A stretch of DNA of 64,000 bases. Source: Caballeronia arationis (GTDB lineage: Bacteria; Pseudomonadota; Gammaproteobacteria; Burkholderiales; Burkholderiaceae). Positions 59,829-64,000 of the stretch are shown here, in pieces. Both the position numbers and the translations under genes were made by a program. Where the stretch lies: the NCBI RefSeq assembly GCF_001544975.2, contig NZ_FCOG02000008.1, forward strand, positions 1 to 64,000, given 5' to 3'. How positions within the stretch are numbered: the stretch's first letter is position 1; the number at the start of each line of letters is the position of its first letter. The notes beneath the pieces were generated by a model. That model saw only the letters and a program-made list of their open reading frames with translations, had not been told where the DNA came from and ran no database searches.

Positions 59829-60458
59829 ATGCCCTCTTTGATCCAGTTTCGGCGTGACGGACGGCTCGTCGCCGCCACGCTCGCGCTTTGCGCGCTTTGT
59901 GCGTTCCTCGCCGGCTGTTCGCGGCCCGCAGAACCCTGGCGCCTGACCGATGTCAGCGGTCATCTACCCGACCTGTCGTTCTCGCTTGTCGACGACGACG
60001 GCCGTGCCGCGAATGGCGAGTCGTTCGCCGGCCACGCGACGCTCGTCTACTTCGGCTATACGCACTGCCCGGACGTGTGCCCCGAAACCATGGCGCGGCT
60101 CATGCAAGTGCTGCAGCAGATCGGCGCCGATGCGAACCGCGCGCGGATCGTCTTCATCACCGTCGATCCCGCGCGCGATACGCCCGCCGCATTGCACACC
60201 TACGTGCGCGCGTTCGACGCGCAGCACGCGGTCGGACTGACGGGTTCGGACCGGGCGATCGCGTCGCTCGCGAAACGCTATCGCGTGGCGTACCAGATGG
60301 AAAAGCGCGACGCGAACGGCACCTATGAGGTCACGCACAGTTCGGCGGTCTATATCTTCGATGCGCAAGGCCGCGCGCGCCTGCTCGCGACCGACAACGA
60401 TTCCATCGACGCCATCGCGCACGACCTGCGACGCGTCATCGAGACGGCGAAGTCATGA
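59829..60458 (+). CDS. Sco1/SenC family copper chaperone
   Basis: Sco1 delivers copper to the CuA site of cytochrome oxidase and acts as a thiol reductase. The 209-residue lipoprotein has a lipobox LAGC (Cys30) and a thioredoxin-like fold with the copper motif YTHCPDVCPETMA (two Cys spaced by three residues) and the copper-binding His in VTHSSAVYIF near 180. It overlaps the CtaG gene by four bases. It stands apart from any cytochrome oxidase genes. Confidence 0.94.
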   Translation: MPSLIQFRRDGRLVAATLALCALCAFLAGCSRPAEPWRLTDVSGHLPDLSFSLVDDDGRAANGESFAGHATLVYFGYTHCPDVCPETMARLMQVLQQIGADANRARIVFITVDPARDTPAALHTYVRAFDAQHAVGLTGSDRAIASLAKRYRVAYQMEKRDANGTYEVTHSSAVYIFDAQGRARLLATDNDSIDAIAHDLRRVIETAKS

Positions 60459-61321
60459 TCGAATCGCTTTTCTACTGGCTCGAACCATGGGAATTCTCGC
60501 CGACGGTCGTCATCGCCGTGCTGATCGCGGCGATTCTGTTCGCGCGCGGCGCGCGGCACGCGCGGGTGTCGTTTGCGCGTCGTCTGTCGTTCTGGCTGGG
60601 TCTGGCGGGCATCTACGTCGCGCTGCATACGCGGCTCGACTACTTCTTCGAGCATGAGTTTTTCATGCACCGGTTGCAGCATCTCGTGCTGCATCATCTC
60701 GGGCCATTCCTGATCGCGCTGTCGTATCCGGGCGCGGCGCTGCGCGCGGGCATCCCGTTTCGCTGGCGACAGCGCGGGCTGACTCCCGCGATGAACACGT
60801 GCGCGGCGCGCGTCATCGCCGATGTGCTGTTCCATCCAGTGGTCGCGGTGACGCTCTTCGTCGGCCTGATCTATTTCTGGCTGCTATCGCCGATCCACTT
60901 CAAGGCGATGCTCGACTGGCGCCTCTATCGCGTGATGAACTGGAGCATGGTGCTCGACGGACTGCTGTTCTGGTGGCTCGTGCTCGATCCGCGACCCGCG
61001 CCGCCCGCACGGCTCGCGCCGGGTCGGCGCATCCTGCTCGTGATCGCCGCGATCCCGCCGCAGATTCTGCTCGGCGCCTACATCTTCTTCACGCCGCACG
61101 AGCTGTATCCGATCTATTCGATCTGCGGGCGCGCGTTCACCTGGATCAGCCCGATGCGCGATCAGCAGGTCGGCGGGCTGCTGTTGTGGATTCCGGGATC
61201 GATGATGAGCGTGATCGGCGCGCTGATCGCGCTGCGTCACTGGCTGCGGCTGTCGGCGCGCTCGCGTCTGCGTGAGACACGAGCGCGCCGCCCGTCGGCT
61301 GCGACACCCGTCAGGGCTTAA
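60455..61321 (+). CDS. CtaG-like cytochrome oxidase assembly membrane protein
   Basis: A 288-residue inner-membrane protein of the caa3-type CtaG family, with about seven helices. His-rich patches such as HRLQHLVLHHLG near 72 and MNWSMVLDGLLFWWLV near 162 are typical. The family helps insert copper into cytochrome oxidase subunit I. It begins inside the last codons of the Sco1 gene (ATGA overlap), so both are made together. Its stop shares a TTAA tetramer with the convergent GNAT gene. Confidence 0.9.
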   Translation: MIESLFYWLEPWEFSPTVVIAVLIAAILFARGARHARVSFARRLSFWLGLAGIYVALHTRLDYFFEHEFFMHRLQHLVLHHLGPFLIALSYPGAALRAGIPFRWRQRGLTPAMNTCAARVIADVLFHPVVAVTLFVGLIYFWLLSPIHFKAMLDWRLYRVMNWSMVLDGLLFWWLVLDPRPAPPARLAPGRRILLVIAAIPPQILLGAYIFFTPHELYPIYSICGRAFTWISPMRDQQVGGLLLWIPGSMMSVIGALIALRHWLRLSARSRLRETRARRPSAATPVRA

Positions 61322-61800
61322 GGACGGCGCATCCAGACGTGCGGAATGTCGTCTTCGTCGTGGATGTCGGAGATCGGCTCGAAGCCGAACGCCCCGTAAA
61401 ATTTCTGCAGATGCGCCTGCGCGTGCAGCCGGATCGGCTGTTGCGGCCACTGCTTCAGGATATGTTCGAGCGCGCGTTCGAGCATCGCGTTGCCGAGCTT
61501 CATGCCGCGAAAGCCGGCGGTCGTCAGCACGCGGCCGATGCGGATATCGGTCTCCGATGCGTCCGGGTATCCGGGCAGAAGTACGCGCAGATAGCCGGCG
61601 AGCGCCGGGCGCGTTTCGCCTTCGCCATACGCGAAGAGATGCCACGCATCGACGTCGAGGCCATCGACATCGCCATAAACACAGTTCTGCTCGACGACGA
61701 ACACGGCGCTGCGCGCGCCGAGCATGTCGTAGACCTCGGTGGTCGAGAGTTCGTTGAATGGCTTCCAGCGCCAGTCGAATCGGGAAAAGTGGTCGGTCAT
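61318..61800 (-). CDS. GNAT-family acetyltransferase (ElaA-like)
   Basis: A 160-residue single-domain acyltransferase of the ElaA subfamily. It starts FDWRWKPFNELSTTEVYDML, an ElaA-type opening, and has the acetyl-CoA loop RIGRVLTTAGFRGMKLGNAM near 88-107. ElaA proteins act on small molecules or protein N-termini; the substrate is unknown. It is convergent with the CtaG-like gene. Confidence 0.86.
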   Translation of the reverse strand: MTDHFSRFDWRWKPFNELSTTEVYDMLGARSAVFVVEQNCVYGDVDGLDVDAWHLFAYGEGETRPALAGYLRVLLPGYPDASETDIRIGRVLTTAGFRGMKLGNAMLERALEHILKQWPQQPIRLHAQAHLQKFYGAFGFEPISDIHDEDDIPHVWMRRP

Positions 61801-61911
61801 GATCGGCTGCGGACGGGCGGTGCGGCACGTGGCCGCCGTTGGAAAATCCTGCGATTATGCCGCGCGATGCAAACGCGCGGGGATGGGCGCTGGAAACGGA
61901 CGCGCAAAACA

Positions 61912-61941
61912 AAAAGCCCCGACCGAGAGGTCAGGGCTTTT
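61912..61941 (-). terminator. terminator after tRNA-Cys
   Basis: AAAAGCCCCGACC pairs with GGTCAGGGCTTTT (one mismatch) around GAGA, with a T-rich continuation on the minus strand. Confidence 0.82.
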
Positions 61942-61949
61942 CTCTTACT

Positions 61950-62023
61950 TGGAGGCGCGAACCGGAGTCGAACCGGTCTAAACGGCTTTGCAGGCCGCTG
62001 CATAACCGCTTTGCTATCGCGCC
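61950..62023 (-). tRNA. tRNA-Cys (anticodon GCA)
   Basis: Cloverleaf with acceptor stem GGCGCGA-type pairing, anticodon loop CTGCAAA with GCA, T-arm GGTTCGACTCC and an encoded CCA. It follows the tRNA-Gly cluster on the same strand. Confidence 0.95.
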
Positions 62024-62089
62024 GTAAGCGGTGTTGGTGCCGGTTGCGCTTCGAAGTGTTCTGAAGCATCCGTCCGGGCCACCAAACAA

Positions 62090-62112
62090 AAAGGGAAGCT
62101 CGGCTTCCCCTT
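62090..62112 (-). terminator. terminator between tRNA-Gly and tRNA-Cys genes
   Basis: GGGAAGC (62093-62099) pairs with GCTTCCC (62103-62109), and the minus strand then reads TTTTTG. It may end most tRNA-Gly transcripts before tRNA-Cys, or be processed as part of one precursor. Confidence 0.6.
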
Positions 62113-62115
62113 GAT

Positions 62116-62191
62116 TGGAGCGGGAGACGAGTCTCGAACTCGCGACCTCAACCTTGGCAAGGTTGCGCTCTACCAACTGAGCTACTCCCGC
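62116..62191 (-). tRNA. tRNA-Gly (anticodon GCC), copy 3 in transcription order
   Basis: Acceptor stem GCGGGAG/CTCCCGC, anticodon loop TTGCCAA with GCC, T-arm GTTCGAGAC and encoded CCA. Identical to the two other copies. Confidence 0.96.
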
Positions 62192-62250
62192 ATTGTCCTG
62201 CACTTTCCTGCCACATCACCGCTGTGCCAGACAGCGACGACTTCAAAACC

Positions 62251-62326
62251 TGGAGCGGGAGACGAGTCTCGAACTCGCGACCTCAACCTTGGCAAGGTTG
62301 CGCTCTACCAACTGAGCTACTCCCGC
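62251..62326 (-). tRNA. tRNA-Gly (anticodon GCC), copy 2
   Basis: Identical in sequence and structure to the copies at 62116 and 62386. Confidence 0.96.
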
Positions 62327-62385
62327 ATTGTCCTGCACTTTCCTGCCACATCACCGCTGTGCCAGACAGCGACGACTTCAAAACC

Positions 62386-62461
62386 TGGAGCGGGAGACGA
62401 GTCTCGAACTCGCGACCTCAACCTTGGCAAGGTTGCGCTCTACCAACTGAGCTACTCCCGC
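62386..62461 (-). tRNA. tRNA-Gly (anticodon GCC), copy 1
   Basis: First copy behind the promoter. Identical to the other two; its upstream sequence differs. Confidence 0.96.
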
Positions 62462-62520
62462 ATATTGCTTCTTTGCCTTCGTTTTGCGCTTTGTTTCAGC
62501 GCTCACTCGACAGAAACGAG

Positions 62521-62549
62521 ATTATGTAGAAGCCTCGATGCGGTGTCAA
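62521..62549 (-). promoter_or_regulatory. strong sigma-70 promoter for the tRNA-Gly cluster
   Basis: The minus strand has a perfect TTGACA (62544-62549), a 17-bp spacer and CATAAT (62521-62526). It lies between the pgsA stop and the first tRNA-Gly gene, so the tRNA cluster need not rely on pgsA transcription. Confidence 0.85.
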
Positions 62550-62585
62550 TAGTTTTGTATGCGCCCTTTCACTCTTCGACGCAAT

Positions 62586-63182
62586 TTATAACGTGCCGCC
62601 GCGTTCGCGGATCTGCGGCCACGCGAGCTTCATGTAGTAGAGCATCGACCACACGGTGAGGAACGCCGCGACATAGATGAGCCACAGGCCCCACACACGC
62701 GTATCGATGACGAACTGCGTCCCGTAGATGTGCAGCGGCCCGTAGAAAAGCAGCATCGGGATAGCGACCATCTGGCACACGGTCTTGAACTTGCCGAGCT
62801 GGTTCACGGCGACGCTCTTCGACGCCCCGATCTGCGCCATCCATTCGCGCAGCGCCGAAATGGTGATCTCGCGTCCGACGATCACGAGCGCGATCACCGC
62901 GTTCAGGCGCATCAACTGCACGAGCACGAGGAGCGCGGCGGTGACCATCAGCTTGTCGGCGACGGGATCGAGAAACGCCCCGAATGACGACGTCTGGTTG
63001 AGCTTGCGTGCGAGAAAGCCGTCGAACCAGTCGGTGAGCGCGGCGAGCACGAAGATGACCATCGCGAGCAGGTTGCGATGCTCCGGGCTCATCATCACGT
63101 CCGGCAGATAGAAGATGCCCACGACGAGCGGAATCAGCACGATTCGCAGCCACGTCAGAAAGATCGGTAGGTTGAACGGCAT
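62586..63182 (-). CDS. pgsA: CDP-diacylglycerol-glycerol-3-phosphate 3-phosphatidyltransferase
   Basis: PgsA makes phosphatidylglycerol phosphate, the precursor of phosphatidylglycerol. The 198-residue membrane protein has the CDP-alcohol phosphatidyltransferase motif spread over LTDWFDGFLARKLNQTSSFG and FLDPVADKL (about 46-75), with four to five membrane helices. The start at 63182 (PFNLPIFLTWLRI) is the family start. It lies 105 bp after uvrC, the usual neighbour. Confidence 0.95.
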   Translation of the reverse strand: MPFNLPIFLTWLRIVLIPLVVGIFYLPDVMMSPEHRNLLAMVIFVLAALTDWFDGFLARKLNQTSSFGAFLDPVADKLMVTAALLVLVQLMRLNAVIALVIVGREITISALREWMAQIGASKSVAVNQLGKFKTVCQMVAIPMLLFYGPLHIYGTQFVIDTRVWGLWLIYVAAFLTVWSMLYYMKLAWPQIRERGGTL

Positions 63183-63287
63183 CGGCTCAGGCGAAGCAAC
63201 GTGTAAGGGAGGTGCCATTGTGCCGCTTGACACCTCATGCCACAAGGCAAGCGCCACGGCCGCCCCCAGGCGGCCCGGCGCGGCGGT

Positions 63288-64000
63288 TCAGTGCAACTGC
63301 TTGTAGATCTGCTCGGCGAGCGCGTGCGAGATGCCTTCGACGCTCGCCAGGTCCTCGACGCTCGCCGCCTGCACGCCGCGCAATCCGCCAAAGCGCGACA
63401 GGAGCCGCTGGCGCCGTTTCGCGCCGACGCCTTCTAGTTCTTCCAGCCGCGACGTCTGCCTCGTCTTCGCCCGCTTCGCGCGCATGCCGGTGATCGCGAA
63501 GCGGTGCGCCTCGTCGCGGATCTGCGCGACGAGCATCAGCGCCGCGCTTTCCTTGCCGAGTTCGAGCGGCGCCCGTTGATCGGCGAAGATCAGCGTCTCC
63601 AGGCCGACCTTGCGCCCTTCGCCCTTCGCGGCGCCGACCAGCATCCCGCGATCGAGCCCGAGTTCCGCGAACACCTGGCGCGCGATTTCCACCTGACCCT
63701 TGCCGCCGTCGATCAGCACGATATTCGGCAAGAGACCGCCCGCCGCGACCGGCTCGGCCGCATCGGGCGTGACGTTGGGATCGGCGGCGTCTTCCGGTTG
63801 CAGCGTCGTAGCTTCGTCGGCGGCGTTGGCCGCGGCCTGCGCGACCATTTTCTCGTAGCGGCGCGTGAGGACCTGGCGCATCGCGGCGTAGTCGTCGCCG
63901 GGCGTGATGCCGGTGATGTTGTAGCGCCGGTATTCGCCCGACTGCATCTTGTGATGGTGGTACACGACGCACGACGCCTGCGTCGCCTCGCCCATCGTAT
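63288..64000 (-). CDS. uvrC: excinuclease ABC subunit C, 3' part (truncated by window edge)
   Basis: UvrC makes the dual incisions in nucleotide excision repair. Only the C-terminal ~237 residues are present: the RNase H-like endonuclease core with [18 protein letters not shown] and the DEAHRFAI segment with its catalytic residues, and a C-terminal pair of helix-hairpin-helix motifs ([18 protein letters not shown] and [13 protein letters not shown]). The gene continues to the right beyond position 64000. Confidence 0.95.
   Translation of the reverse strand, partial: TMGEATQASCVVYHHHKMQSGEYRRYNITGITPGDDYAAMRQVLTRRYEKMVAQAAANAADEATTLQPEDAADPNVTPDAAEPVAAGGLLPNIVLIDGGKGQVEIARQVFAELGLDRGMLVGAAKGEGRKVGLETLIFADQRAPLELGKESAALMLVAQIRDEAHRFAITGMRAKRAKTRQTSRLEELEGVGAKRRQRLLSRFGGLRGVQAASVEDLASVEGISHALAEQIYKQLH

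Larger units (their letters stand above)
62116..62461. repeat. tandem 135-bp repeat carrying tRNA-Gly
   Basis: Two full 135-bp units and the tRNA part of a third: the genes start 135 bp apart, and the 59-bp spacers (62192-62250 and 62327-62385) are identical. This is a recent tandem triplication. Confidence 0.95.

Noticed and set aside
62111..62659. A 182-codon frame with a threefold repeat
   Set aside because: It is a translation through the three tRNA-Gly genes and their spacers.

Overview
The window is a high-GC, gene-dense chromosomal segment from a betaproteobacterium. Gene order (carAB, greA, rlmE, ftsH, folP, glmM, pstSCAB, phoU, phoBR, with ppx/ppk next door), an ornithine-lipid synthase, the protein sequences and a typical high-GC codon bias all point to Burkholderiaceae, most likely Burkholderia sensu lato (Paraburkholderia or Caballeronia type). 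This assignment is by recognition, not by a search. I see no prophage, insertion sequence, CRISPR array or plasmid backbone. The segment is mostly core genome.

Layout. 1-9.7 kb: alaS, a class III CoA-transferase, glnS, an orphan amino-acid-binding protein, a Nudix hydrolase and small envelope proteins. 9.7-16.1 kb: a di-haem cytochrome peroxidase, an AcpA/phospholipase C-type phosphoesterase, and a three-gene accessory module (GntR/FCD regulator, cytosine-deaminase-like amidohydrolase, CynX-type transporter) with a twin operator. 16.1-22.1 kb: tRNA-Arg, uppP, a 28-residue membrane ORF, galM-like epimerase, an NlpD-like protein, small lipoproteins, tRNA-Pro, sixA and olsB. 22.1-33.6 kb is a phosphate island: ppx and ppk diverge, and pstSCAB-phoU-phoBR runs toward ppk from a clear Pho box in front of pstS. 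Between the 3' ends of ppk and phoR lies a ~720-bp imperfect palindrome. 33.6-45.7 kb: glmM, folP, ftsH, rlmE, yhbY, a DUF4149-like gene, greA, carB and carA. 45.7-51.9 kb: an MFS transporter, mltD, gloB diverging from a methyltransferase, rnhA, dnaQ and tRNA-Val. 51.9-64 kb: two membrane proteins, a family-4 glycosyltransferase, an MsbA-like ABC exporter, otsB-otsA, a Sco1-CtaG copper pair, a GNAT gene, tRNA-Cys, three identical tRNA-Gly genes, pgsA and the 3' end of uvrC, which runs off the right edge.

How the parts work together. The phosphate island joins high-affinity uptake (PstSCAB), its control (PhoU, PhoR, PhoB) and polyphosphate synthesis and breakdown (Ppk, Ppx). The 33.6-45.7 kb block mixes pyrimidine/arginine, folate and cell-wall precursor synthesis with transcription, rRNA-modification and proteolysis functions. 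otsBA makes trehalose. Sco1 and CtaG supply copper to cytochrome oxidase. Several leaders carry terminator-like hairpins (glnS, greA). Several genes use GTG or TTG starts (carA, ftsH, uppP, the nlpD-like gene, probably folP and the ABC exporter).

The items most worth a second look are the giant palindrome at about 25991-26713, the 28-residue membrane ORF at 17397-17483, the terminator-bearing greA leader, and the GntR-controlled deaminase/transporter module.
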